64,000 nucleotides of DNA from Gemmatimonadota bacterium (GCA_003220795.1 QHTK01000065.1:1-64000), one strand, 5' to 3'. Counted from the first letter of the stretch, positions 1 to 11,285 are shown. Notes: generated by a model from the letters alone, not told the origin. A program made the numbers and translations.

Positions 1-1
1 C

Positions 2-520
2 GCCGCGCTGGCGCGCCAGGGGCGCACCGTACGCGTGCCGCTCAATCGCACGGCGGACCTGTCACGCATCGTCCGCACTGCGGAATACCTGCGGCAGACG
101 TTGCGGCGCGAGCCCACGCCGGAAGAGATCGCGGACGCGACCAAGCTGTCGCTCGAGGTGGTGCAGTCGCTCGCCGCCCTGAACACCGGCGACGTGCGGC
201 TCGACGCGCCGCTCGATCCCGACGGCGATCGGTCGCTGATCGAGCGCTTCATCGCCGAAGATCTCCCCGACACGGAAGACCAGGCGATGGACCGCTTCCT
301 GTCGGACGAGATCGAGTCGGCGCTCAACACGCTGCAGCGGCGCGACGCGAAGGTGCTGCGCCTGTACTTCGGGCTGGACGGCGGTCGCGAGCACACGCTC
401 GAGGAGATCGGCGGGATGCTCGGCGTCACCCGCGAGCGCGTGCGGCAGCTGCGGGATCGCGCGCTCAAGCGGCTGCGGGATGGGGACGTGGGGAAGGCCT
501 TAGCCAGCTTCGCCGCGTAA
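2..520 (+). CDS. RNA polymerase sigma factor, primary (RpoD/SigA-like) type, C-terminal part
   Basis: The reading frame is open from the first bases, so the N-terminus lies outside the window. What remains starts at the end of region 2.4 (the QGRTVRVP stretch that follows the -10 recognition helix in sigma-70 proteins). It continues through region 3 (EPTPEEIADATKLSLE, a helix-turn-helix-like segment) and ends with region 4. The region 4 core is TLEEIGGMLGVTRERVRQL, the -35-recognising helix-turn-helix of group 1/2 sigma factors. The usual basic C-terminal tail of RpoD is replaced by a short tail ending ALASFAA, so this may be a group 2 (RpoS/SigB-like in the broad sense) paralogue rather than the housekeeping factor. 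A hairpin terminator follows directly. Confidence 0.9.
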   Translation, partial: AALARQGRTVRVPLNRTADLSRIVRTAEYLRQTLRREPTPEEIADATKLSLEVVQSLAALNTGDVRLDAPLDPDGDRSLIERFIAEDLPDTEDQAMDRFLSDEIESALNTLQRRDAKVLRLYFGLDGGREHTLEEIGGMLGVTRERVRQLRDRALKRLRDGDVGKALASFAA

Positions 521-558
521 CGGCCCTTCACGACGGCAAGACGGCACGTTACCCGAAG

Positions 559-594
559 TGGCCGGCGGAGTCCCGCTGGCCATTTCGCTTTTTC
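559..594 (+). terminator. Rho-independent terminator after the sigma factor gene
   Basis: A 10-bp stem (559-568 with 573-582, one G-T pair) closes a 4-base loop. It is followed by a T-rich run (TTTCGCTTTTTC). It lies 38 bases after the sigma factor stop. Confidence 0.8.
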
Positions 595-596
595 GG

Positions 597-624
597 GCAA
601 CGTGCAACGTGCAACGTGCGACGT
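597..624 (+). repeat. Four tandem heptamers GCAACGT in front of mlaE
   Basis: Three exact copies of GCAACGT and a fourth with one change (GCGACGT) run head to tail and end 12 bases before the mlaE start. The first copy plus flank (595-605) is complementary with one mismatch to 544-554, on the other side of the terminator. The array therefore resembles a one-sided or decayed version of the heptamer hairpins at 3144-3245 and 4493-4612. Confidence 0.75.
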
Positions 625-636
625 TAGTTTAGCCCC

Positions 637-1401
637 GTGATCGAGCGCATCGGCCGAAGGACCGTCGACGCCGTCAAGGCCGTCGGCCGCTTCGGCCATT
701 TCGTGTCCGACCTGGGCCGCGCCCTTCCGGACGTCGCGACGTGGGGCGGGCTCACCGTCGTCCAGATGCGACGGGTGGGAGTGGATTCGCTCCCGGTCGC
801 CCTCTTCATTGCGGCGTTCACCGGCGTGGTGCTCGCCCTGCAGGCTTCCTACACGTTCACCGGCACCGTGCCGCTGTACTTCGTCGGTACGCTCGTGGGC
901 AAGACGATGATGCTGGAGCTCGGCCCCGTGCTCGCGGGGCTCGCCCTCGCCGGCCGGGTCGGCGCGAGCATGGCGGCGGAGCTCGGGACCATGAAGGTGA
1001 CCGAGCAGGTGGACGCCCTCGAGACGCTCGCCTACGACCCGCAGAGCTTCCTCGTCATCCCGCGCGTCCTCGCGGGTACCCTCATGTTCCCGGTGATCGT
1101 GGCGCTCGCCATCCTCGTCGGGATCGCCACCGGCTGGCTCGCGAGCCTCGTCCTGCTCGATCTGTCGACGCAGGAATTCGTGAAGGGCCTGAAGCTGTTC
1201 TACCGCTTCAAGGACACCTGGTTCGGGCTCTTCAAGAGCGCCACGTTCGGCTGCACGATCACCCTGGTCGGGTGCATGGTGGGGCTCGGCACCCGCGGCG
1301 GCGCGGAAGGCGTCGGCCGCAGCACGACGCGGGCGGTCGTCTACTCCGCCGTGCTGCTGCTCGTGCTCGACGCCTTCTGGGCGCTGGTGCTGCTGCGATG
1401 A
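637..1401 (+). CDS. mlaE: MlaE family ABC transporter permease
   Basis: The 254-residue protein is an integral inner-membrane permease of the MlaE/YrbE family. This family carries phospholipids between the inner and outer membranes together with an ATPase and an MCE-domain protein. Visible features are about five hydrophobic segments and the family-typical central stretch around residues 95-130 (ELGPVLAGLALAGRVGASMAAELGTMKVTEQVDAL). The start is GTG with no clear Shine-Dalgarno. Its stop overlaps the ATG of the ATPase gene (ATGA), so translation is probably coupled. The order mlaE-mlaF-mlaD matches the core of the mla operon in other diderms; mlaC and mlaB are not here. Confidence 0.95.
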   Translation: MIERIGRRTVDAVKAVGRFGHFVSDLGRALPDVATWGGLTVVQMRRVGVDSLPVALFIAAFTGVVLALQASYTFTGTVPLYFVGTLVGKTMMLELGPVLAGLALAGRVGASMAAELGTMKVTEQVDALETLAYDPQSFLVIPRVLAGTLMFPVIVALAILVGIATGWLASLVLLDLSTQEFVKGLKLFYRFKDTWFGLFKSATFGCTITLVGCMVGLGTRGGAEGVGRSTTRAVVYSAVLLLVLDAFWALVLLR

Positions 1402-2123
1402 TCCAGTTCGCGGACCTGTACAAGGCCTTCGACGGCAAGCCGGTGCTCGCGGGGGTCACGCTCGACGTGCACGACGGGGAGACGATGGTGATCATCGGGT
1501 ACTCGGGCAGCGGGAAGAGCGTCGCGCTGAAGCACGTCGTCGGACTGTTGCACCCCGATGCCGGGGACGTCATTGTTGACGGCCGGCCGGTCGCGGCGCT
1601 CGACCGGGCGGGGCTGTACGGCCTGCGGCGCGAGATCGGATTCGTGTTCCAGTTCGCCGCCCTGTTCGACTCCATGAGCGTGGCCGACAACGTCGCGCTC
1701 GGGCTGCGGCGCCGCGGGCTGGCGGAGGACGAAATCGCGGAGCGCATCCGGGAGGCGCTGGCGCTGGTCGACCTGACGGGCGCGGAGGAGCGTATGCCGG
1801 CGGAGCTGTCGGGCGGCATGCGGAAACGCGTGGGGATCGCGCGCGCCATCGCCCTGCGGCCGCGCTACCTCCTGTACGACGAGCCGACCACCGGCCTCGA
1901 CCCGGTGACGTCAGCGGTAATGGACCAGCTGATGGTGCGAACCCGCGAGCACCTGGGGGTGACGGGGATCGTGGTGACGCACGACATGCGCAGCGCCTAT
2001 ACCGTGGGGGACCGGATCGCCATGTTGTACGAGGGTCGGATTCGCCAGGTCGGACCCGTCGCCGAGATCCAGCAGACCGGCGATCCCGTGGTGCGGCAGT
2101 TCATCGAGGGACGCCCTGCATGA
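1398..2123 (+). CDS. mlaF: MlaF family phospholipid ABC transporter ATP-binding protein
   Basis: This 241-residue cytoplasmic ATPase would drive the MlaE permease. It has a Walker A loop (GYSGSGKS, about residues 34-41), a Q-loop region (FVFQFAALFDSMSV), the ABC signature LSGGM around residue 138 and a Walker B/D-loop (LLYDEPTTGLDP). FQFAALFDSM is characteristic of the Mla ATPase family rather than of general importers. It starts inside the mlaE stop (ATGA) and its own stop overlaps the mlaD ATG, giving a tightly coupled three-gene operon. An alternative longer frame reading into mlaE is a shadow. Confidence 0.96.
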   Translation: MIQFADLYKAFDGKPVLAGVTLDVHDGETMVIIGYSGSGKSVALKHVVGLLHPDAGDVIVDGRPVAALDRAGLYGLRREIGFVFQFAALFDSMSVADNVALGLRRRGLAEDEIAERIREALALVDLTGAEERMPAELSGGMRKRVGIARAIALRPRYLLYDEPTTGLDPVTSAVMDQLMVRTREHLGVTGIVVTHDMRSAYTVGDRIAMLYEGRIRQVGPVAEIQQTGDPVVRQFIEGRPA

Positions 2124-3127
2124 AGCGGGAAAACGAGTTCGCCGTCGGCGTCGTGGTCATCGCCGCGTTCGCCGTGGTGGTGGCCGGCGCGCTGTGGCTC
2201 TCGGGCGCGCACCTGGGGAGGACCGAGGCGGTGTACACGGCCCGGTTTCGCACCGTGGGGGGTCTGGGCGCCGGGGACCCCGTGGTGCTGCGGGGCGTGC
2301 GGGTCGGCCGCGTCGAGGCGATCCGCCTGGCCCCGGGAAACTGGGTCGAGGCGGACCTGAAGATCTATGCCGGCGTGACGCCGCCGGCCACGCCCGCCGT
2401 CATCGCCGCGTCCGCCTCCCTGTTCGGCGAGTGGGCGGCGACGCTCATCTCGCGGGACCCGCCGCCGGCCGACCCGAACGTGCGCCAGGCGCTGGCCGAG
2501 GCGCAGGCGGCGGGCGGCGGGAAATGGCCCGGCGCGACCCTTCCCGACATCGGTCAGCTCACGGCCCAGGCGAGCCGCATCGCCACCGACATCGCCACCG
2601 TCGCCAATCGCGTGCAGACCGCGTTCGATTCGGAGGCGGTGAACGAGCTGCGGCGTTCGATCAAGGACTTCGGCCAGATCGCCGATCGGCTCGCCAGAGT
2701 CACGAACGAACAGGCGGACGTCATCGGCTCGGTCGGGTCGAACCTGCGGCAGGGATCGGACGTGCTCGCCAAGGCCGCGACGAGCCTGCAAGGCACGCTG
2801 GGGCGGGTCGACTCCGCCACCAACCAGGGCCAGCTCGCCACGATCCTCAATAACTCCGCGGCGACGAGCGCCAACCTGCGCTCGGCGTCGCAGGACGTCC
2901 ACGACCTGCTCGAGGCCGCCCACAAGAACCAGGAGAGCCTGGTGCGCACGCTCGTGGCCGCCGACAGCGTCATGTCCCGCATCGCAAACCGCACCGGCAC
3001 GCTCGGCCTGCTCGTCTCGGACTCGACGTTGTACAAGGAGACGACCCTCACGATGATCCAGCTGCGACAGCTGCTGTCCGACATCCAGGCGAACCCGCGC
3101 AAGTATTTCACGTTCAGCGTGTTCTAA
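2120..3127 (+). CDS. mlaD: MlaD family MCE-domain protein (lipid shuttle subunit)
   Basis: The 335-residue protein has one N-terminal membrane anchor (about residues 8-27). One MCE domain follows (about 37-115, including VVLRGVRVGRVEAI, the signature of the family). After it comes a long alpha-helical region with heptad-like spacing of small and hydrophobic residues (about 150-320). In the family, MCE domains form hexameric rings on the periplasmic side of MlaE, and long C-terminal helices can build a needle or tunnel toward the outer membrane. The helical extension makes this longer than E. coli MlaD (about 180 residues) and closer to Mce/PqiB-like or chloroplast TGD2-like forms. Last gene of the operon; a long hairpin begins 17 bases after its stop. 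Confidence 0.93.
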   Translation: MKRENEFAVGVVVIAAFAVVVAGALWLSGAHLGRTEAVYTARFRTVGGLGAGDPVVLRGVRVGRVEAIRLAPGNWVEADLKIYAGVTPPATPAVIAASASLFGEWAATLISRDPPPADPNVRQALAEAQAAGGGKWPGATLPDIGQLTAQASRIATDIATVANRVQTAFDSEAVNELRRSIKDFGQIADRLARVTNEQADVIGSVGSNLRQGSDVLAKAATSLQGTLGRVDSATNQGQLATILNNSAATSANLRSASQDVHDLLEAAHKNQESLVRTLVAADSVMSRIANRTGTLGLLVSDSTLYKETTLTMIQLRQLLSDIQANPRKYFTFSVF

Positions 3128-3143
3128 GCCAATGCTGCAGTGT

Positions 3144-3245
3144 GAACGCGGAACGCGGAACGCGGAACGCGGAACAGAAATGGGATGTCGTGCGACGCGG
3201 AGCTGCCACCGCTGTTCCGCGTTCCGCGTTCCGCGTTTCGCGTTC
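3144..3245. repeat. Long inverted repeat made of GGAACGC heptamers
   Basis: The left arm 3144-3177 and right arm 3212-3245 are 34 bases each and complementary except at one position. There a C-to-T change leaves a G-U pair if the plus strand is transcribed. Each arm is a tandem run of the heptamer GGAACGC. The 34-base loop (3178-3211) is unrelated. The element fills the gap between mlaD and the NUDIX gene and ends 5 bases before the NUDIX ATG, so no normal ribosome-binding site fits. Confidence 0.9.
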
Positions 3246-3250
3246 GAAGC

Positions 3251-3718
3251 ATGAAGCGCCACCAGTCCCGGGCCACGCGCGAGACCAGCGCCGGCGGTGT
3301 CGTCTTCCGGCGGGCGGCGGGCGGCCCGCCACGTTTTCTTCTGATCCGGGACTCGTACGAGAACTGGGGGTTCCCCAAGGGCCACCTCGAGCGGGGCGAG
3401 CCGCCGGCCGAAGCGGCGCGCCGCGAGGTGGCCGAGGAGACCGCTCTCGACGACCTCATCGTGCACGGCCCGATCCAGGTGATCGACTGGTACTTCCGGT
3501 TCGGCGGCAAGACGATTCACAAGTACTGTCACTTCTTTCTGTTCGAGTCGCGCCGCGGCGACCCGGTGCCCCAGGCGGAAGAGGGGATCACGGACTGCGC
3601 CTGGTATCCGCTGGAGCAGGCGAGGCGCACGATCTCGTACGACAACGCCCGCGGGGTCCTGGAGCGAGCGGCCGAGATGGTGCAGGCGCTCGCGCCCGAG
3701 AGCGGCGGCGCGGGGTGA
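3251..3718 (+). CDS. NUDIX hydrolase
   Basis: The 155-residue protein is likely a cytoplasmic Mg-dependent hydrolase of nucleoside diphosphate-linked substrates. The NUDIX box (G-x5-E-x7-REUxEExGU) is visible from about residue 45: G, then E, then REVAEET. The usual final Gly is Thr. The sequence around it (SAGGVVFRR at the start, WGFPKGHLE in the middle, CAWYPLEQA near the end) resembles the Ap4A/diadenosine or general bis(5'-nucleosyl) hydrolase-type NUDIX proteins, but the substrate cannot be fixed. The ATG at 3251 is preferred over an upstream frame that reads through the repeat arm. The stop overlaps the GTG of the next gene. Confidence 0.9.
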   Translation: MKRHQSRATRETSAGGVVFRRAAGGPPRFLLIRDSYENWGFPKGHLERGEPPAEAARREVAEETALDDLIVHGPIQVIDWYFRFGGKTIHKYCHFFLFESRRGDPVPQAEEGITDCAWYPLEQARRTISYDNARGVLERAAEMVQALAPESGGAG

Positions 3719-4491
3719 CGGCCGTCGTCCTGGCATACCATCCGCGCCGCGAGGCGCGTCGCGCCGTGAAGTCGGGGTACCCGCGCGAAGCGGGGTCGGT
3801 ATGTCTGTGCCGCAGCCTCCAGGCGCTGGAGCGCCTCCTGTACCAGCGTCTCGTGGATGCCGTGGTGATCGACGTGAAGGCCCCGGCCGTCCCGACGACC
3901 GCCCTCGCGCTGCCGGCGCGCTTCCCCCGCATCCCGATGTACGTGCTGTCGGCGTTTCGCCCCGACGACGGCACCCTGTTGTCGGCGTGCCACGCGGCGG
4001 GGTTCACCGGCATCCTGGTGGAGGGAGTAGATCACGCGATCGCGGGCGAGTGGATCGCGGCGCGGACCGCGCAGGTGGCGCGGCGCGCGGCGCTGGCCGA
4101 CGCCCCCAAGCTGCTGCGCCTCACCGACCGCCTGCAGCTGGCCGCGTGGGATGAGGTGCTGCGCCGCGTCGGCGTCCCGACGCAGACCGCGCACCTCGCT
4201 CAGGCGCTCCGGGTCACGCGCGAGCACCTGTCGCGCGAGTTCGCCGCGGGCGGGGCGCCGAACCTGAAGCGCGTGATCGACCTGGCGCGCACGGCGTGCG
4301 CGGCCGACCTGCTCGGCAACCCGGGCTACAGCGTGAGGCAGGTGGTACGGATCCTGGGGTATGCCTCCCCGAGCCACCTGGCCGGCGCGGCCCGCCGCGT
4401 CGCGGGGGCGACGCCGCAAGAGCTGCGGGAGGTGGGGGCGCGGGGGGTGCTGGCGAGATTCCTTAAAGGAAGAACGAGGTCGCGGATATAA
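3715..4491 (+). CDS. Receiver-like domain plus AraC-type helix-turn-helix regulator
   Basis: The 258-residue protein probably binds DNA. The C-terminal part (about 165-245) looks like an AraC/XylS helix-turn-helix pair: RVIDLARTACAADLL, then VRQVVRILGYASPSHLAGAAR, then ATPQELR. The N-terminal 120 residues resemble a response-regulator receiver. There is an Asp at residue 53 in DAVVIDVKAP, the place of the phospho-acceptor, but the acidic pair expected near residues 8-9 is missing (His-Pro). It may therefore be a degenerate receiver. GTG start overlaps the NUDIX stop (GTGA), so the two genes are probably co-translated. The pair sits between two related heptamer hairpins. Targets are unknown. 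Confidence 0.75.
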   Translation: MTAVVLAYHPRREARRAVKSGYPREAGSVCLCRSLQALERLLYQRLVDAVVIDVKAPAVPTTALALPARFPRIPMYVLSAFRPDDGTLLSACHAAGFTGILVEGVDHAIAGEWIAARTAQVARRAALADAPKLLRLTDRLQLAAWDEVLRRVGVPTQTAHLAQALRVTREHLSREFAAGGAPNLKRVIDLARTACAADLLGNPGYSVRQVVRILGYASPSHLAGAARRVAGATPQELREVGARGVLARFLKGRTRSRI

Positions 4492-4492
4492 A

Positions 4493-4612
4493 ATGCGGAG
4501 TGTGGAGTGTGGAATGCGGAATTGCACGGGTGGGTCGATCCAGGGGACCGGCGGTCCGGCTCGACGATCGCGCGGTCCATTCCGCATTCCCCATTCCGCA
4601 TTCCGCACTCAT
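4493..4612. repeat. Inverted repeat made of GGAATGC/GGAGTGT heptamers
   Basis: The left arm starts at 4493 and ends near 4522; the right arm runs 4579-4612. The innermost 12 bases pair perfectly. The outer heptamers differ mainly by transitions that still allow G-U pairing in RNA (GGAGTGT against GCATTCC). The unit differs from that of the 3144-3245 element by one C-to-T change at a CpG. The element lies between the regulator gene and atpA and makes up most of the atp operon leader. Confidence 0.8.
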
Positions 4613-4646
4613 GTGATAAAGTTCACAAACTCCAACTCCCGATCCC

Positions 4647-8529
<3,883 letters not shown>

Positions 8530-8532
8530 GTG

Positions 8533-8781
8533 ATGCACGTCACAGTCATTTCCCCCGAGCGAGGCGTATTCGATGGCGCCGCGGACGCCGTGGTCGCCCC
8601 GGCGTTCGACGGGCAGGTCGGCATCCTGCCGGGCCATGCGCCGTTCATGACGCTGCTGGGTAAGGGCGTGCTGACGGTGCGGGTCGCCGGGGGCGGCGAT
8701 CGCTTCGAGGTCTCCGGTGGATTCCTCCAAGTGGTGGGCGACGCGGTCCGCATCGTCGCCGACCAGGTCCAAACGTCGTAA
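8533..8781 (+). CDS. atpC: ATP synthase F1 subunit epsilon, short form
   Basis: The 82-residue protein comprises only the N-terminal beta-sandwich (starting HVTVISPERGVFDG, with the conserved GQVGILPGHAPFMTLLGKG). It ends where the C-terminal helical hairpin of E. coli epsilon (about 138 residues) would begin. That hairpin is the part that inhibits ATP hydrolysis in other bacteria. Short epsilon subunits are known in Bacteroidetes and Chlorobi. Start could be GTG 8530 or ATG 8533; ATG is used. The gene follows atpD by three bases. A shift in reading frame that would restore the C-terminal domain is not evident downstream, where the next gene starts. Confidence 0.93.
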   Translation: MHVTVISPERGVFDGAADAVVAPAFDGQVGILPGHAPFMTLLGKGVLTVRVAGGGDRFEVSGGFLQVVGDAVRIVADQVQTS

Positions 8782-8829
8782 TGCGGTGTATCACGCGCCC
8801 GTCAACTCCTCGCTCGGAGGGCTATCCGT

Positions 8830-9363
8830 ATGCGGAAGCTGATCGGCAGTGCAGTGCTCGTGACGGTGCTCGCGATCGCACCGACGCTCGCCTCGGCTCA
8901 GCGACGCCCGGCCGCGCGGGCGGCTGCCCCACGCTCCCAACAGCACCCGTCGTTCGGGGTACAGCTCGATTGGGGAAACGACCCTAACTTCGGGATCGGC
9001 GGGCGCGGTGTGTTCCCGCTCCAGTCGCTCTTTCCCAAGACCCCGCTCGATGGCATCGTGTCGTTCGACTATTTCTTTCCCGGCAATAACGTGAAGTATT
9101 GGGAGATCAACGGCAACGTCGCGTATCGTTTCCGAGTCCCCGCGCGCAGTTCGCTCGGTCCCTACGCCGGCGGTGGGCTGAACATCGCCCATGCATCCGT
9201 TACAATAGCTGGCGTGAGCGGCTCCGACACGAAGGCGGGGCTGAATCTGCTCGGCGGCACGACGTTCAAGGTGAAGCGCAGCACACTCATCCCGTTCGTG
9301 GAGGGTCGCGGGGAGCTCGGTGGCGGCAAGACCTTCATTCTTACTGGCGGCGTCCGCTTCTGA
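8830..9363 (+). CDS. Small outer-membrane beta-barrel protein
   Basis: The 177-residue protein has a signal peptide (MRKLIGSAVLVTVLAIAPTL, cut after ASA about residue 23). Alternating polar/hydrophobic strands follow, and the protein ends in Phe (GGVRF), the usual C-terminal mark of an outer-membrane barrel. Repeated glycines and aromatic girdle residues (YFFPGNNVKYWEI, GPYAGGGLNIA) fit an OmpA/OmpW-like 8-stranded barrel. A GGAGGG ribosome-binding site precedes the ATG. It is followed 17 bases later by a second barrel protein. Function is unknown. Confidence 0.75.
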   Translation: MRKLIGSAVLVTVLAIAPTLASAQRRPAARAAAPRSQQHPSFGVQLDWGNDPNFGIGGRGVFPLQSLFPKTPLDGIVSFDYFFPGNNVKYWEINGNVAYRFRVPARSSLGPYAGGGLNIAHASVTIAGVSGSDTKAGLNLLGGTTFKVKRSTLIPFVEGRGELGGGKTFILTGGVRF

Positions 9364-9380
9364 TCTGAAAGGAGACGCGC

Positions 9381-9992
9381 ATGCGGCGTGACCTTGCGTT
9401 GCTCGTGGTTGTCGGTCTCTCCGCGGGCACCGCCCGGGCGGCCGCCCAGGCGACGGGCACGACGACGTTCAACGCCCCGTATCGCGCGTTCGTGCGCTCC
9501 GAGATCGGCGTGTTGTTGAGCTTCCCCAACGGCGGCGGCACGGCGCTCGAAGGGGCCTACCGGATCGCGCGCTACGGATTCGACCTCGGCTTCAAGGCCG
9601 GTTTTTTCACTCCGTCCGGGGCCGGCGACACCGAGCTGCTGCTCGGCGCGGAGGCGCGGCAGCGCGTGATCACCCACACGATCGACTTCCCGCTGGACGG
9701 CGCGGTGATCGTCGGCGTGGGCGGGAACTTCGTGAGCGGCGCGTCGCAGTTGATCATCCCGGTCGGGCTATCGCTCGGGCGCCGCCTCGATCCGCGGGGC
9801 TCGACGGTGAGCATCGTGCCGTACGTGCAGCCGACGATGTACGTGCTCGCCGGCAGCACCGTCCCCAACCACGTGCGGTTCGCGCTCGGCCTGGGCGGCG
9901 ACTTTCGGCTGAGCCGCGTGTTCGACGCCCGCATCAGCGCGGGGCTGGGCGACAGCGAGGGTGTGTCGATCGGCGCCGTGTGGGTGCATTAG
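9381..9992 (+). CDS. Small outer-membrane beta-barrel protein
   Basis: The 203-residue protein has a signal peptide (LALLVVVGLSAGTARAAAQ, cut about residue 24) and then amphipathic strands. It ends GAVWVH rather than in Phe. A strong AAAGGAG ribosome-binding site lies 7 bases ahead of the ATG. The gene follows another small barrel gene by 17 bases and probably shares its transcript. I do not recognise a named family beyond generic outer-membrane protein. Confidence 0.65.
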   Translation: MRRDLALLVVVGLSAGTARAAAQATGTTTFNAPYRAFVRSEIGVLLSFPNGGGTALEGAYRIARYGFDLGFKAGFFTPSGAGDTELLLGAEARQRVITHTIDFPLDGAVIVGVGGNFVSGASQLIIPVGLSLGRRLDPRGSTVSIVPYVQPTMYVLAGSTVPNHVRFALGLGGDFRLSRVFDARISAGLGDSEGVSIGAVWVH

Positions 9993-10004
9993 AGCGACAC
10001 GCGA

Positions 10005-10033
10005 TTGACTCGTCGCGCGGGACTTTCTAGCGT
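10005..10033 (+). promoter_or_regulatory. Candidate sigma-70 promoter for the third barrel gene
   Basis: TTGACT (10005-10010), a 17-base spacer and TAGCGT (10028-10033), located about 75 bases before the start at 10106. The -35 is good and the -10 weak (three of six consensus bases). Two other promoters proposed here also have TAGnnT -10 boxes. Confidence 0.45.
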
Positions 10034-10105
10034 TGGCGAGCTGTTCGGGGGGCCGGGCGCCCTGGTCCCGATGACTGAGACACCAGCGTCTTGAGAGGAT
10101 ATCCT

Positions 10106-10762
10106 ATGAAGCGCGTTGTCTTGGCTGTGGGGTTAGCGGCATCCGTCGCAGCGCCCGCCGCGGCGCAGTGGACCGGCATGCCGGTCTGGAACAGCCCGAA
10201 GGGCGGCACCGGCATCACTATCAGCGGCGATTGGGGCAGGCCGGACTCGGCCGCCGGCAAGGGGAACGCCTTCGGCGCCCGCGCCGCCCTCGGGATCGGA
10301 ACCGTGACGCTCACCGCCGGTGTGGCGTCCTACAAGCCGGAGGGCTCGAGCAGCCAGACGGCCGCCGTCGGGGGCCAGGTCGACTTTCGCGTGATCGGCG
10401 GCAGCCTGCTCCCGATCGCCGTGAACGCGCAGCTCGGGGCCGGGACGTCCGCGAAGATCGGGACCAGTTATCCCAAGACGACGACCGTGACCGCTGCGGT
10501 GGGCTTCAGCGTGCCGCTGCCCACGCCGGGGATTAGCATCGAGCCGTACTTCTCCCCCGGCCTCCGCTACCACAAGCTCGAGAACCCGGTCACGGGCGCC
10601 TCCGCGTCCCAAACGAAGTTCGGGTTCGTCCTGGGCGCGAACCTCGGTTTTGGACTATTCGGGCTTCACGCCGCGTACGATTACCAGGACTCGGACACGG
10701 GGGACAAGAAGGTGTTCGGCCTCGGGGCGCACGTGGCGATCAAGGTGCCGCTCGGCATGTGA
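10106..10762 (+). CDS. Small outer-membrane beta-barrel protein
   Basis: The 218-residue protein has a signal peptide (MKRVVLAVGLAASVAAPAAAQ). The rest is rich in Gly, Ser and alternating strands (VTLTAGVASYKPEG, VGGQVDFRVIGGSLLPIAVNAQLGAG, LGFGLFGLHAAYDY). It ends IKVPLGM. The ATG at 10106 is chosen over an upstream in-frame ATG because a GAGAGGA site stands 7 bases ahead and the signal peptide begins there. Probably an 8-10 stranded porin-like barrel; function not recognised. It is separated from the previous gene by 113 bases with a candidate promoter. Confidence 0.7.
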   Translation: MKRVVLAVGLAASVAAPAAAQWTGMPVWNSPKGGTGITISGDWGRPDSAAGKGNAFGARAALGIGTVTLTAGVASYKPEGSSSQTAAVGGQVDFRVIGGSLLPIAVNAQLGAGTSAKIGTSYPKTTTVTAAVGFSVPLPTPGISIEPYFSPGLRYHKLENPVTGASASQTKFGFVLGANLGFGLFGLHAAYDYQDSDTGDKKVFGLGAHVAIKVPLGM

Positions 10763-10798
10763 TGCTGGTTCACAAGCGCGATTGAAGCCACTACCTTT

Positions 10799-10827
10799 GG
10801 GGCGCGCCGGTCCCGGCGCGCCCCTTT
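10799..10827 (+). terminator. Strong GC hairpin with short T run
   Basis: Arms GGGGCGCGCCGG (10799-10810) and CCGGCGCGCCCC (10813-10824) are perfectly complementary and followed by TTT. It sits between the barrel gene and the next start. Confidence 0.75.
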
Positions 10828-10843
10828 CGTTCCCAGGAGTCAC

Positions 10844-11212
10844 GTGAGCGGTCGTTCCCTGGTCCTGCGAGCGTCGATCCTCGCGCTGGCGCTCGCCCAG
10901 AGCGGCTGTGCGCTCACGCTCGACTCGAGGCGGCTGGGCGTGCCGGTGAGCCTGGCCGGTGCCGCCGCGGTCCCGGACTCGGGCGTGCCGTTTCGCGTCA
11001 CCAAGCACCCGGTGTATCTCGTCGCCGGCCTGCTGCCGGTGTCGCAGCCGAACCTGGAGGACGTGCTGGCGGGGCAGGTGGGGACGGGGGCGCGCATCGA
11101 GAACCTCCGCATCCGGGTGCGGAGCCGCTGGAGCGACCTGCTGGTGACGGCGCTGACGTTCGGGCTGGTGGTGCCGCGGTCGGTCACGTTCGAGGGGGTC
11201 GTGGTGAAGTAG
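10844..11212 (+). CDS. Small lipoprotein of unknown function
   Basis: The 122-residue protein has a hydrophobic signal ending in a lipobox-like SGC (about residue 23; LALALAQSGCALTL). I do not recognise the mature part. A GTG start is preceded by GGAG. The gene lies just after a terminator, so it has its own promoter or depends on read-through. It converges on waaA, with a 21-bp perfect inverted repeat in the gap. Confidence 0.6.
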   Translation: MSGRSLVLRASILALALAQSGCALTLDSRRLGVPVSLAGAAAVPDSGVPFRVTKHPVYLVAGLLPVSQPNLEDVLAGQVGTGARIENLRIRVRSRWSDLLVTALTFGLVVPRSVTFEGVVVK

Positions 11213-11216
11213 GTGC

Positions 11217-11283
11217 GGCGACGAGGCCGGGGGCCCCTACGCGACAGGCACACAGTCGCTCCGGGGCCCCCGGCCTCGTCGCC
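11217..11283. terminator. Perfect 21-bp inverted repeat between convergent genes
   Basis: The arm 11217-11237 (GGCGACGAGGCCGGGGGCCCC) is exactly complementary to 11263-11283, with a 25-base loop that can itself pair (GCGAC/GTCGC). There is no T run. Placed 4 bases after one stop and 2 bases before the other, it could work as a two-way terminator or RNA 3'-end stabiliser. Confidence 0.6.
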
Positions 11284-11285
11284 TG

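Noticed and set aside
597..624. Short tandem repeats as a CRISPR array
   Set aside because: Units are 7 bases without spacers; no cas genes are in the window.
741..1397. A long frame fused upstream of mlaF
   Set aside because: It is the +1 shadow of mlaE, Arg/Ala/Gly-rich with no domain; the ABC protein starts at 1398 with the typical MIQFADLYKAFDG.
3142..3714. N-terminal extension of the AraC regulator frame
   Set aside because: It reads through the hairpin arm and the NUDIX gene in another frame; the GTG overlapping the NUDIX stop gives a sensible start.
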